Made by a program: the position numbers and the translations under genes. This document shows, piece by piece, positions 1 to 8,963 of a stretch of 64,000 bases of DNA. Positions within the stretch are counted from its first letter, which is position 1. The number at the start of each line of letters is the position of its first letter. Origin of the DNA: Bacteroidota bacterium (GTDB taxonomy: Bacteria > Bacteroidota > Bacteroidia > Chitinophagales > Chitinophagaceae); assembly GCA_947456625.1 (NCBI GenBank), contig CANGQJ010000002.1, positions 124,001 to 188,000 of the forward strand. The letters run 5' to 3'. The notes under the pieces are model-generated. The model saw nothing but the letters and a program-made list of their open reading frames with translations. It did not search any database and was not told the DNA's origin.

Positions 1-106
1 TATCATTGGAATTATATTTTCATTTATCACTACTTATTTTGCCGGTTGGTTTCCTGCAAGAAAAGCAAGTAAAATAGATCCGGTAGTGATCATAAGAGGA
101 AAATAA
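1..106 (+). CDS. ABC transporter permease, FtsX/LolE type (C-terminal fragment)
   Basis: Only the last 35 or so codons are in the window (frame starting at base 2). The readable tail is a hydrophobic stretch followed by PARKASKIDPVVIIRGK and a stop. A Pro-Ala-x-x-Ala-(S)-x-x-(D)-Pro tail after the last membrane helix is typical of FtsX-like/MacB-LolE permeases. The stop at 104-106 lies one base before the ATG of the ATPase gene, so the two are almost certainly co-transcribed and form one transporter. The substrate cannot be told from this fragment. Confidence 0.7.
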   Translation, partial: IIGIIFSFITTYFAGWFPARKASKIDPVVIIRGK

Positions 107-107
107 A

Positions 108-782
108 ATGAGCAAGATACTAGAAGCAAAAAATATTAATAAATTCTTTCATGATCCTGTAGACATACAGGTATTAGAAAATGTAAGTTTTAGTATCAAT
201 AAAGGAGAATTTGTTTCCCTCACAGGAAAATCGGGTTGCGGAAAGTCAACCCTGTTATATGTTTTGTCCACTATGGATACCGATTATGATGGAACCCTAC
301 TTATTGATGGCGTAGAAATGCCTAAAAAGAATGAGTCATTTTTAGCAAAAATTAGAAATGAAAAAATTGGTTTTGTATTTCAATTTCACTACTTATTAAA
401 TGAGTTTAATGTGCTAGAAAATGTGATGCTTCCTGGCTTAAAGCTTGCAAAATATAGTAGGGACCAAGTAGAGTACCGTGCCATGGAGAAATTAAAAATT
501 TTGGGCATTGATCATTTGGCTTTAAAAAAATCAAACCATGTTTCAGGGGGTGAAAAACAAAGGGTTGCTATTGCACGTGCTTTAATAAATGATCCACATA
601 TTATCATGGGTGACGAGCCAACTGGAAACTTAGATAAAAAAAATAGTGACCTGGTTTTTGATATTTTTAATAAACTAGCCGACGAATTTAAACAAACCCT
701 GCTTATTGTAACGCATGATCCTAGTTTTGCGGAGCGTACCCATCGCATTATAAAAATGGAGGACGGTAAAATAATTTCCTAA
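108..782 (+). CDS. ABC transporter ATP-binding protein, LolD/MacB type
   Basis: A 224-residue cytoplasmic ATPase that would power the FtsX-type permease encoded just upstream. All nucleotide-binding motifs are visible: Walker A GKSGCGKST (residues 40-48), Q-loop Gln92, signature VSGGE (145-149) followed by KQRVAIARAL, Walker B IIMGDE (165-170) with the PTGNLD D-loop, and H-loop His203. Length and motif spacing match the LolD/MacB/FtsE family of lipoprotein-release, macrolide-export and cell-division ATPases. The true substrate is unknown. Lipoprotein release is possible, but many Bacteroidota carry several such systems, so no gene symbol is given. Confidence 0.9.
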   Translation: MSKILEAKNINKFFHDPVDIQVLENVSFSINKGEFVSLTGKSGCGKSTLLYVLSTMDTDYDGTLLIDGVEMPKKNESFLAKIRNEKIGFVFQFHYLLNEFNVLENVMLPGLKLAKYSRDQVEYRAMEKLKILGIDHLALKKSNHVSGGEKQRVAIARALINDPHIIMGDEPTGNLDKKNSDLVFDIFNKLADEFKQTLLIVTHDPSFAERTHRIIKMEDGKIIS

Positions 783-852
783 AAACTTTTGGTTTTAGCA
801 ATAGTCTTTTTTTAATAAATGCTTATATTCAAGTAGTAAAAATACCATTGCT

Positions 853-1863
853 ATGCATAAAGATCAACAACAAAGTATGGTGCCTACTATGGTTCCAACT
901 ATGACGCCTACAATGGCAACACCTAATAGTGCTGCGCATAAGGATATTCCTGGAAATCCATCCACTGCGAAAAGTAGTGCTTCAAAATTAAACGACCGTT
1001 CTAACGGAAAACCACTACGCGTATTAAGTGAAGCGGATTGGAATTTTTGGATTCATAACGGATACATTGTTATAAAAAACGCTGTACCGCGTGAACAAGC
1101 TTTAGCTACGGCAAAATTTTTGTGGGAGTTTGAACAAAAAGATCCAAACAATAAAGAAACCTGGTACACGGCACCAAGGGCCGAAATGAAAATGAAAGAA
1201 TTAGCAGGTACCGGAATGGTGGAGTGTTATAATAATCAACATCAATGGAATAATAGACAAATGCAAAGAGTGTATAACGCTTTTGTAGACATTTGGGGTA
1301 CCGAAAAATTATGGGTAACCATTGACCGTGCCAATTTAAATTTTCCCATTAGACCAGGTCATGAATACAAAGCATTCATACATTGGGATTACGATCCGGA
1401 AACAAAACCAGTAAATGTACAAGGCGTATTGGCGCTTGCCGATCAAACCGATGAAAATATGGGAGGCTTCCAATGTATTCCAGAATTATTTAGAACTTAT
1501 GATACTTGGAAATTAACGCAACCCGAGGATAGAGACCGCTACAAACCAGATACAACAGGCTTTACACCCACTAAAGTAAAACTAGAAGCAGGTGACTTAT
1601 TAATATTTAATAGCCTGGAACCTCATGGTATCAGGGCCAACAATAGCGAAGATAAAGTACGTATTGCGCAATATATTTCCATGATGCCAGCCGAGGAGGA
1701 TAACGAAGCACTAAAAGAGTGGAGGGTAAATTCTTGGAAAAACAGAATAGCACCCGAAGGATACGCTTTCCCGGGCGATCCAAGAAATTGGGAACAAACA
1801 AAATATGACACTGCAGTATTAAATGATTTAGGAAAAAAATTATTAGGATTGGAAAAATGGTAA
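853..1863 (+). CDS. Phytanoyl-CoA dioxygenase (PhyH) family oxygenase
   Basis: A 336-residue putative Fe(II)/2-oxoglutarate-dependent oxygenase. The 2-His-1-Asp facial triad is visible as His177-x-Asp179 (in AFIHWDYD) and His258 (in SLEPHGIRANN). Arg270 in KVRIAQY is a candidate 2-oxoglutarate carboxylate ligand. The folded domain begins near residue 58. The first 50 residues are low complexity and include a four-fold Met-x-x-Thr/Pro repeat with ATG codons at 877, 889, 901 and 913 in the same frame as the ATG at 853, so the start is uncertain. A TACCATTGC sequence (-7-like) lies at 843-851, directly before the first ATG. The substrate is unknown and the neighbours do not settle it. Confidence 0.85.
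   Translation: MHKDQQQSMVPTMVPTMTPTMATPNSAAHKDIPGNPSTAKSSASKLNDRSNGKPLRVLSEADWNFWIHNGYIVIKNAVPREQALATAKFLWEFEQKDPNNKETWYTAPRAEMKMKELAGTGMVECYNNQHQWNNRQMQRVYNAFVDIWGTEKLWVTIDRANLNFPIRPGHEYKAFIHWDYDPETKPVNVQGVLALADQTDENMGGFQCIPELFRTYDTWKLTQPEDRDRYKPDTTGFTPTKVKLEAGDLLIFNSLEPHGIRANNSEDKVRIAQYISMMPAEEDNEALKEWRVNSWKNRIAPEGYAFPGDPRNWEQTKYDTAVLNDLGKKLLGLEKW
877..924 (+). repeat. 12-bp imperfect tandem repeat (4 units) inside the PhyH gene
   Basis: Four consecutive 12-base units, each starting with ATG and encoding Met-Val/Thr/Ala-Pro/Thr-Thr/Pro. The units differ mainly at third codon positions. Every unit offers an in-frame ATG, so slippage here would change the length of the N-terminus without a frameshift. 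Confidence 0.8.
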
Positions 1864-1923
1864 ATTTAGTAGTCAAAAATATTATTAAAACAACTAGGTT
1901 GTAGCTCCCAATAAAAAATTATA

Positions 1924-2865
1924 ATGAAAATACTTAAGTATTCTTTTATCACTATTGCTAGTATTTTAATTATACTAGTTTCCTTGTTTGCACAAAAGGA
2001 TATTTCAAAGGATTTACTTATTTCAAAATATACAAATGCACAGTCTAAGTTTATGCCTATCATGGGTATGAGGGTGCATTACCGTGACCAGGGAAATGCA
2101 CAAGATAGTATTCCACTTGTTTTAATACATGGCACTTCCTCCTCCCTGCACACATGGGAAAAAGTAATTACTATTTTAAATGAACCTAGCTACGGAAACA
2201 AAAGAGTAATTAGTTTAGACATGCCGGCATTTGGACTAACTGGACCTAACCCAGCAAATAAATATGATTATGATAACTTCACAACTGTTATAGATTCCTT
2301 ATTAATTAAGCTAAATGTAAATAAATGTATTATTGGCGGAAACTCACTAGGAGGTGGGATTGCATGGCATTACCAAGTGGCACATCCAAATAAAGTAGCC
2401 AAACTTATTTTAATAGACGCAAGTGGTTATCCTAAAAAAAATGAAAAAGGCTCTTTGGGATTTACTATTGCTCAAATACCTGTGATTAATAATTTACTTT
2501 TATATATCACGCCAAAATCATTGGTTAGAAAAAGTATAGAAGGGGTGTACTACGATAAAAGTTTAATACAGGAAACAACCGTGACCAGGTATCATGAACT
2601 CTTACTTTGTGAAGGTAACCGTCGCGCTGCATTATCTCTTTTTAAAAATAAAATAAATCAGGACACCGAACTCATTAAAACCATACAAGCTCCTACGCTT
2701 ATTTTATGGGGCCGAGAAGATGGATTAATTAGTGTAGACAACACAAAACTTTTTAATGCCGATATTAAAAATAGCAAGGTTGTTATTTTTGATAAAGTTG
2801 GACATGTGCCCAATGAGGAAGCGCCACAAAAAGTAGCAGACGCTATTTATAGTTTTATTCAATAA
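1924..2865 (+). CDS. Alpha/beta hydrolase, membrane-anchored or exported
   Basis: A 313-residue alpha/beta-fold hydrolase with one hydrophobic N-terminal segment (residues 5-23), which acts as an uncleaved anchor or signal. The oxyanion-hole region is LIHGTSSS (from residue 68). The nucleophile elbow GGNSLGGG places Ser141, with Asp266 in WGREDG and His294 in KVGHVPNEE completing the triad. The sequence resembles the MhpC/haloalkane-dehalogenase-like branch, but the nucleophile is Ser, which points to an esterase or C-C hydrolase rather than a dehalogenase. It is followed 20 bp later by an amidohydrolase gene on the same strand, so they may be co-transcribed. The substrate is not known. Confidence 0.85.
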   Translation: MKILKYSFITIASILIILVSLFAQKDISKDLLISKYTNAQSKFMPIMGMRVHYRDQGNAQDSIPLVLIHGTSSSLHTWEKVITILNEPSYGNKRVISLDMPAFGLTGPNPANKYDYDNFTTVIDSLLIKLNVNKCIIGGNSLGGGIAWHYQVAHPNKVAKLILIDASGYPKKNEKGSLGFTIAQIPVINNLLLYITPKSLVRKSIEGVYYDKSLIQETTVTRYHELLLCEGNRRAALSLFKNKINQDTELIKTIQAPTLILWGREDGLISVDNTKLFNADIKNSKVVIFDKVGHVPNEEAPQKVADAIYSFIQ

Positions 2866-2885
2866 ACCACTTAAATTAAAATACA

Positions 2886-4556
2886 ATGAAAAATGTAATT
2901 ACAATGGTACTATTAGTAGTACTTGCTTCTTGTAGTTCAAAAAAGTATGATACCATTATTAAAAATGGAATGGTTTACGATGGCAATGGAGGCGAGCCCT
3001 ATAAAGCGGATATTGCTATAAAGGCCGACACCATTGCATTTATTGGTGATTTAAGTAATGCAACTGCTACAAATATGGTGGATGCAAAAGGAATGGCAGT
3101 AAGCCCTGGTTTTATTAATATGCTTAGTTGGGCACCCACTTCCCTTATGATTGATGGCAACTCACAAGGTGATATACGACAAGGAGTAACACTAGAGGTA
3201 TTTGGAGAAGGTGGCAGTATGGGTCCTTTAAATGCCAAGATGAAAAAACAGATGATAGACGACCAAACAGGAAAACTAAAATTACCTGTGGAGTGGAATA
3301 CGCTTGGCGAGTACATGCATTATATGGAGAAAAAAGGAATTAGTTGCAATATTGCTTCCTTTGTTGGAGCTACTACTATTAGAGAAAATGTAATAGGCGA
3401 AGACAACAGAGCCCCCACGGAAAAAGAATTACTACAAATGCAGGCCTTGGTAAAACAAGCAATGGAAGAAGGAGCATTGGGCGTGGGAAGTTCATTAATT
3501 TATCCTCCTGCATTTTTTGCAAAAACCAATGAACTTATTGCTTTGTGTAAAGCCGCTGCTCCTTATGGAGGTGGCTATATTTCTCATATGCGTAGCGAGG
3601 GCAATAATTTTATTGAAGCCGTGAATGAATTAATAACCATTGCAAAAGAAGCAAAAGTACATGGTGAAATTTATCATTTAAAAGCGGGTGGTAAAGACAA
3701 CTGGCCTAAAATGGATTCGGTTATCAAATTAATAGAGGCAGCAAGAGCCAATGGAATTGATATTGCAGCCAACATGTATACCTACACTGCAGGTGCAACA
3801 GGTATGACTGCCGCAATGCCGCCTTCACTTCAGGATGGTGGTTTTGGAAAATTATGGACGCGTTTACAAGACCCTAAAATTAGAAAGGAAATGATTGCTG
3901 CCATGAAGACCAATGCTAAGGATTGGGAAAATTTATATTATGGCACAGGTGGTGCGGATAAAGTTTTATTACTTGGTTTTAGAAGAGACTCATTATTTAA
4001 ATATGCAGGCAAAACACTTGCCCAAGTTGCAAAAATTAGAAACACAAGTCCTGAGGATTGTGCCATTGATTTAATTATTCAAGACAGTAGCCGTGTAGAA
4101 GTGGCATACTTTTTAATGAGTGAGGAAAATGTAAAAAAACAAATTGCACTCCCTTGGGTAAGTTTTGGATCGGACGCTGCATCGGGATCTAACGAAGGGG
4201 TATTTTTAGAACAAAGTAATCACCCACGAGCTTATGGAAACTTTGCAAGGGTATTAGGAAAATATGTTAGAGAAGAAAAAGTAATTCCTTTACAAATGGC
4301 AATTCATAAATTAGCAAAAGTAGCCGCAACAAGTTTGCACTTAAGTAAATATGGAGAATTAAAAGTGGGTAAAAATGCCGACATATTAGTATTTGATCCT
4401 GAAAAAATTTCCGACCATGCTACTTATGAAAAGCCTATCCAGTATGCAACAGGCATGATACATGTTTTTGTAAACGGCAAACAAGTTTTAAAGGACGGAG
4501 AACATACCAATGCTAAACCTGGAAAATTTGTAAAAGGCGAAGGCGCAAAAATTTAA
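2886..4556 (+). CDS. N-acyl-D-amino-acid deacylase-like amidohydrolase, lipoprotein, HxH motif absent
   Basis: A 556-residue amidohydrolase-superfamily protein of the D-aminoacylase group. The lipobox LASC places the lipidated Cys at residue 16, so it is probably membrane-anchored. The fold is recognisable: an N-terminal beta-sandwich strand IIKNGMVYDGNG, HMRSEG and YHLKAGG around the second pair of metal-binding histidines, Asp in SFGSDAASG, and the C-terminal GKNADILVFDP. The first metal motif, normally Asp-x-His-x-His after PGF, reads Asn78-Met-Leu-Ser-Trp82. The Cys that bridges metals in D-aminoacylase is also not there. I recall that this Met-Leu-Ser-Trp variant recurs in a subfamily, so it looks like a lineage form rather than decay. 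Enzyme activity is uncertain. Confidence 0.85.
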   Translation: MKNVITMVLLVVLASCSSKKYDTIIKNGMVYDGNGGEPYKADIAIKADTIAFIGDLSNATATNMVDAKGMAVSPGFINMLSWAPTSLMIDGNSQGDIRQGVTLEVFGEGGSMGPLNAKMKKQMIDDQTGKLKLPVEWNTLGEYMHYMEKKGISCNIASFVGATTIRENVIGEDNRAPTEKELLQMQALVKQAMEEGALGVGSSLIYPPAFFAKTNELIALCKAAAPYGGGYISHMRSEGNNFIEAVNELITIAKEAKVHGEIYHLKAGGKDNWPKMDSVIKLIEAARANGIDIAANMYTYTAGATGMTAAMPPSLQDGGFGKLWTRLQDPKIRKEMIAAMKTNAKDWENLYYGTGGADKVLLLGFRRDSLFKYAGKTLAQVAKIRNTSPEDCAIDLIIQDSSRVEVAYFLMSEENVKKQIALPWVSFGSDAASGSNEGVFLEQSNHPRAYGNFARVLGKYVREEKVIPLQMAIHKLAKVAATSLHLSKYGELKVGKNADILVFDPEKISDHATYEKPIQYATGMIHVFVNGKQVLKDGEHTNAKPGKFVKGEGAKI

Positions 4557-4561
4557 TTTTA

Positions 4562-5743
4562 TTACAATTGCGCCAACGCGTTTTCTAAATCCGAAATAAG
4601 GTCGTCCACATTTTCGATACCTACCGAGTATCTTATTAAACTCTCTGGTATTCCTAATTGTTTACGCTGCGCTTCGGTTAACTCTACATGGCTTGTAGTT
4701 CTTGGAGGTCCTGCTAATGTACTTACCGATCCTAAGCTAGCTGCTAAATGCACTAGTTGTAAGGAACTTAAAAGCTTGGCTACATTTTCATAGCCTCCTA
4801 CAAGTGCAAAGCTCATAATTCCACCAAAGCCACTCATTTGTTGTTTGGCAATTTCATGACCTGGATGTGTTGGTAGTCCTGGATAATATACATCCTGCAC
4901 TTTTGGATGTGCTTTTAAATACTGTGCAATTTTTAAGGCAGATGCGTTTTGTCTTTCTATTCTTAACTCCAATGTTTTCATTCCTCTTGCAATCATATAT
5001 GCAGGATCGGCCTGTAAACTTGCTCCATTAATTTCACGATAATTATATACTTTTTGTACCAATTCCTTTTTACCTGCAAGTACTCCTCCCATTGCATCGG
5101 AGTGGCCACATAAAAATTTAGTAGCACTATGTAATACTAGATCAGCACCTAATGCTAGCGGGTTTTGATTAATTGGTGTTGCAAATGTATTGTCCACTAC
5201 AACAATAGCACCCACTTTTTTTGCAGCCGCTGCTAAGCGTTTTATATCCACCACTTTTAAAGTAGGATTAGTGGGTGTTTCCAAATACACCATATCGCAA
5301 CCCTTTGCAATTTCGGTTTCAAAATTTTCAAAATTTGTAGTGTCACATAAAGTAACCTGTACATTATTAAGTGGTAAAAAATCTAAAAATATTTTACTAG
5401 TACCGCCATAATTGTCTTTTTGTGACACTACTCTTTTACCGGCAGTTAAAAAAGTATATAAGGTGTTGCTTATGGCAGCCATACCTGTTGCAAAACTAGT
5501 TGCTGCTTGAGCACCTTCTAATAACCTTATTTTTTCCTCCAATGCAGCAACCGTTGGATTGGTATTACGACTGTATATAAAACCCTCCGCTTTGCCAAGT
5601 GATACCTGATGCCATCTTTCAACATCATCATAAGCAAATGCAACACTATTTACAATTGGTGTAGTAACCGCACCACTTACATTTAAATCCCCTTCACCAC
5701 CCCACACCGCCGTGGTACTTTTTTTAAATTTAGAAAAATCCAT
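4562..5743 (-). CDS. Cys/Met-metabolism PLP-dependent trans-sulfuration enzyme
   Basis: A 393-residue fold-type I PLP enzyme of the cystathionine gamma-synthase / gamma-lyase / methionine gamma-lyase family. Visible motifs are YSRNTNPT near the N-terminus, the ATSFATGMAAI cofactor loop, VVDNTFATP, the PLP Schiff-base Lys at about residue 209 in HSATKFLCGHSD, and the C-terminal SLGSVSTLAGPP block. Length is normal for the family. Sequence alone does not separate the synthase, lyase and O-acyl-homoserine sulfhydrylase activities, so no gene symbol is assigned. It converges on the upstream deacylase-like gene with only 5 bp between the stops. Confidence 0.88.
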   Translation of the reverse strand: MDFSKFKKSTTAVWGGEGDLNVSGAVTTPIVNSVAFAYDDVERWHQVSLGKAEGFIYSRNTNPTVAALEEKIRLLEGAQAATSFATGMAAISNTLYTFLTAGKRVVSQKDNYGGTSKIFLDFLPLNNVQVTLCDTTNFENFETEIAKGCDMVYLETPTNPTLKVVDIKRLAAAAKKVGAIVVVDNTFATPINQNPLALGADLVLHSATKFLCGHSDAMGGVLAGKKELVQKVYNYREINGASLQADPAYMIARGMKTLELRIERQNASALKIAQYLKAHPKVQDVYYPGLPTHPGHEIAKQQMSGFGGIMSFALVGGYENVAKLLSSLQLVHLAASLGSVSTLAGPPRTTSHVELTEAQRKQLGIPESLIRYSVGIENVDDLISDLENALAQL

Positions 5744-5752
5744 TTTTACTTT

Positions 5753-7270
5753 TTATTTTGTCTTAGTTAATTCAATACCATCAAAATCAATTTTTGAAAC
5801 TTTCCCAACTGTGTTTAAAATAAACTGAAGGCTGGTTTTACCTTCCCATTTATAATTCCACTCAATTATAAAAGTATCATAATTAAAATGCGATAAATTT
5901 CCAGTACCTAATTTAATATTAGATGCTTGCAATACTCCGTTGTTTAAGCTAACCGTAATGCTACCGTATAAAGGGTCCTCGTATACACCTACATATGCTT
6001 CTAAAGCTAGCGTGGGCTTGGTATTAAGCACTCTTTGCGCCTCTTGTTCTTGCTCCGTTTTTTTTGCTCTTTCCTTAATGCCCCCATATAATTTTAAAAA
6101 TTCGGAACTCCAATCGGTATCACCACCCACTGCAAACATATCCATTGCTTTAAACATAAGTGCATGTCTTGCCTCGGCGTGATCTAAATTTGCAAAAACA
6201 TATACCCCTGTTTTAAGTGCTGGAATTTGGCCATGTATGGCAATTTCTCCAGCCAGGGATCCTGTATGAAAATTTAATTTTTGTCCTTTATAGTCCTGTT
6301 GAAACCATCCCAAAGCGTAAGTTGTGAAATTTGGTTTTGTTAATTGTGCTGTAGGATAAAATCCATCCTCTGTTACAAAGGTTTGTGGTTTTAATAAAGT
6401 GTTCCAAGTATTGACACTTACTAGTCTACCACCATCATACTTACTACTATCTATCATACATTTTACCCAAAGTGATATATCATCAATATCAGAATACACG
6501 GAACCCGCAGCGCCTATTCGGTCTGCAGTATCTCTTACTATTCTTTGGACTTTTCCTTCAATGGTATAATGGGCTTGTGAAATATTATCATCCATAATGT
6601 TACTTAATAAAGGAACCGTACGTTTCATGCCAAGTGGTTTAAATATATGTGCAGTTACAAAATTTGCCCAGGTTTCTCCACTTATTTTTTCAATAACTTT
6701 TCCTGCAATATGATAAAATATATTTTGATAAATAAAGCTTGAGCGAAACGAATAACTTGGTTTTACTAATTGCATTCGATCCATTATTTCGTCGCCATTT
6801 AATATATTCATGCCCCATAAAAAATCCGTATTGCCCACACCAGAATTATGCAGGAATAAATCCCTTACACGCATTTGCGTAGTAACATAGGGTTCGTATA
6901 ATCTAAAATTGGGTAAATACTTAATTACGGGGTCGTCCCAATTCACTTTTCCCTGATCCACCAATATACCCATAGCTGTTGCTGTCATAGCTTTGGTGGT
7001 AGAGGCACATGCAAAATAAGTTTCGTTATTTACAGCTGCACCGGTTTCCACCGACTTCACACCATACGTTTTTTTAAATACAATTTGATTGTTTTTAACC
7101 ACTACAATAGCCAAGCCTGGTATGTTCCAATCCTTAACTGCTTTTTGAACATAAGAATCAAAAATGGCAGCAGTATCCTTGCTGTTTTTTGATAACTTTT
7201 GAGCTTGTGCCTGCACACTAAAACTAGATAATAATATACTTAATACTAAAAAACGAAATGTATTTTTCAT
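5753..7270 (-). CDS. Exported serine hydrolase, class C beta-lactamase/DD-peptidase fold
   Basis: A 505-residue secreted protein with a signal peptide ending near SVQAQAQ (residue 24). The penicillin-binding fold motifs are Ser90-x-x-Lys93 (STTK) and Tyr181-Gln-Asn183 (YQN). The third motif is probably HTGSL in the FHTGSLAGE segment. A C-terminal domain (after about residue 400) resembles DUF3471, which often follows this catalytic domain. Family members act as D-aminopeptidases, DD-carboxypeptidases or esterases, so the name beta-lactamase would be over-specific. It ends 9 bp before the start of the trans-sulfuration gene on the same strand, so the two are likely co-transcribed. It lies between two D-aminoacylase-like genes. 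Confidence 0.85.
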   Translation of the reverse strand: MKNTFRFLVLSILLSSFSVQAQAQKLSKNSKDTAAIFDSYVQKAVKDWNIPGLAIVVVKNNQIVFKKTYGVKSVETGAAVNNETYFACASTTKAMTATAMGILVDQGKVNWDDPVIKYLPNFRLYEPYVTTQMRVRDLFLHNSGVGNTDFLWGMNILNGDEIMDRMQLVKPSYSFRSSFIYQNIFYHIAGKVIEKISGETWANFVTAHIFKPLGMKRTVPLLSNIMDDNISQAHYTIEGKVQRIVRDTADRIGAAGSVYSDIDDISLWVKCMIDSSKYDGGRLVSVNTWNTLLKPQTFVTEDGFYPTAQLTKPNFTTYALGWFQQDYKGQKLNFHTGSLAGEIAIHGQIPALKTGVYVFANLDHAEARHALMFKAMDMFAVGGDTDWSSEFLKLYGGIKERAKKTEQEQEAQRVLNTKPTLALEAYVGVYEDPLYGSITVSLNNGVLQASNIKLGTGNLSHFNYDTFIIEWNYKWEGKTSLQFILNTVGKVSKIDFDGIELTKTK

Positions 7271-7373
7271 ATAATAGGTTTATGTTATTAAAATTACATA
7301 TTTCTGGCCAGCTATTCTTTTATTTTAATTTATATAATGACTATTTAGTAAATTTAGGGTACAACATAATTTT

Positions 7374-8939
7374 ATGAAAAATAGTATCTTGGTTTTATTG
7401 ATTTTGATAGGTCAAATTGTTACAGCACAAAACGCAGACTATATCATTCGCAATGGAAAAATTATTGATGGTACCGGGAACAATTGGCAATTAAAAGACA
7501 TTGCCATAGTAAAAAATAAAATTGCAGCTATAGGAAATTTAAAAAATTGGAAAGCGGCAAAGGAAATAGATGCAAAGGGTTTAATTATAGCTCCAGGCTT
7601 TATTGATGTGCATGCACACATTGAAGGTGGAGAATCCAGAAACCCTCTGGCTACCAATTTTATCTATGATGGTGTTACAACAGTTGTAACTGGTAACTGT
7701 GGCGGTTCGGCCGATGACATGAATATATATTTTAATTACATTGATTCTTTGCAAACCTCAATTAATGTTGCTTCTTTAATGGGACATAATACCATTCGTA
7801 AGCAAGTAATGGGAACTGCCAACAGACATGCAACCGCTGAGGAATTAAAAAAAATGGAAATCATTGCCGATAAAGCAATGAAGGATGGGGCTGTTGGAAT
7901 GTCCACCGGACTTATTTATATCCCTGGTACATTTGCACCTACCGAAGAAGTTGTTGCCATTGCTAAAGTAGTAGCTGCTAATGGTGGGGTATATGCTTCA
8001 CATATTAGAAACGAAGAAGATAAAGTTGCCGAAGCGGTAAATGAAGCTATTGAAATTGGAAGACAAGCAAGACTTCCAGTTGAGGTGTCTCACTTTAAAG
8101 TAAATGGACAAAATAATTGGGGACGCAGTAATGAAACTTTAGCACTTGTTGAAAATGCAAGAAAAGAAGGCATTGAAGTAACCATTGATCAATATCCTTA
8201 CACGGCAAGTAGTACTAACCTGGGAATCCTATTGCCAGACTGGGTTTTAGCCGATGGTCAAGATTCTATTTTAGCAAGATTAAAGGACCCTACCATAAGA
8301 GCAAAAGTAAAAGCACATAGTATTGGCATTATTAAAGGGAGAGGATTAAAACATTTTGATTATGCTTATGTTGCAAATTTTAAAGCAGATACCAGTTTTA
8401 ATGGAAAAAATTTAAGAGAAATAAATTTGCTTAAAGGTGGTAAGGATAAAGCAATAGATGAAGCAGAAACTATTGTACAAATGATAGAACAAGGTGGTGC
8501 ACAAATGGTGTATCACGGAATGGGTGATAAGGATGTTAAAAATATTATGGCTTATCCATTTAATATGGCCGCAAGTGATGCAGGTATAGCGGTAATGGGC
8601 GTTAGCAGGCCACACCCACGCGCTTATGGAACCAATGCAAGGGTAATTGCTAAATATGTAAGAGAAGAAAAAATTATGAGTTTAGAAGAAGCCATCCGAA
8701 GAATGACTTCACTTCCTGCAAATAAATTTAATTTAAAAGAAAGAGGCATTATTAAAGAAGGATTTATTGCTGACATAGTTGTCTTTGATGAAAACGAAGT
8801 AACCGACATGGCAACCTTCGAAAATCCGCATCAATATTCGAAAGGATTCAAATATATTTTTGTAAACGGCGGCTTAACTGTTGATAACGGGGTACATAAT
8901 GGTACTAGAAAAGGAATGGCTATCAGAAATAAAAATTAA
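7374..8939 (+). CDS. N-acyl-D-amino-acid deacylase family amidohydrolase, metal site complete
   Basis: A 521-residue secreted amidohydrolase with a signal peptide ending near IVTAQ (residue 19). It carries the whole D-aminoacylase metal set: His80-x-His82 (in IDVHAHI), Cys109 (in TGNCGGS), His in YASHIRNE, His in VEVSHFKVNG, and Asp in AASDAG. Family members hydrolyse N-acyl-D-amino acids to D-amino acids and a fatty or acetyl acid; some act on D-peptides. It is the intact relative of the lipoprotein paralogue at 2886-4556 and gives a useful contrast for that protein's missing ligands. The next gene starts 24 bp downstream. Confidence 0.9.
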   Translation: MKNSILVLLILIGQIVTAQNADYIIRNGKIIDGTGNNWQLKDIAIVKNKIAAIGNLKNWKAAKEIDAKGLIIAPGFIDVHAHIEGGESRNPLATNFIYDGVTTVVTGNCGGSADDMNIYFNYIDSLQTSINVASLMGHNTIRKQVMGTANRHATAEELKKMEIIADKAMKDGAVGMSTGLIYIPGTFAPTEEVVAIAKVVAANGGVYASHIRNEEDKVAEAVNEAIEIGRQARLPVEVSHFKVNGQNNWGRSNETLALVENARKEGIEVTIDQYPYTASSTNLGILLPDWVLADGQDSILARLKDPTIRAKVKAHSIGIIKGRGLKHFDYAYVANFKADTSFNGKNLREINLLKGGKDKAIDEAETIVQMIEQGGAQMVYHGMGDKDVKNIMAYPFNMAASDAGIAVMGVSRPHPRAYGTNARVIAKYVREEKIMSLEEAIRRMTSLPANKFNLKERGIIKEGFIADIVVFDENEVTDMATFENPHQYSKGFKYIFVNGGLTVDNGVHNGTRKGMAIRNKN

Positions 8940-8963
8940 TTTTAATTTATAAATGAATTCAAA

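Noticed and set aside
2886..4556. Loss of HxH as a sign that the gene is a pseudogene
   Set aside because: The frame is full length, the lipobox is intact, and the remaining domain motifs are well kept.
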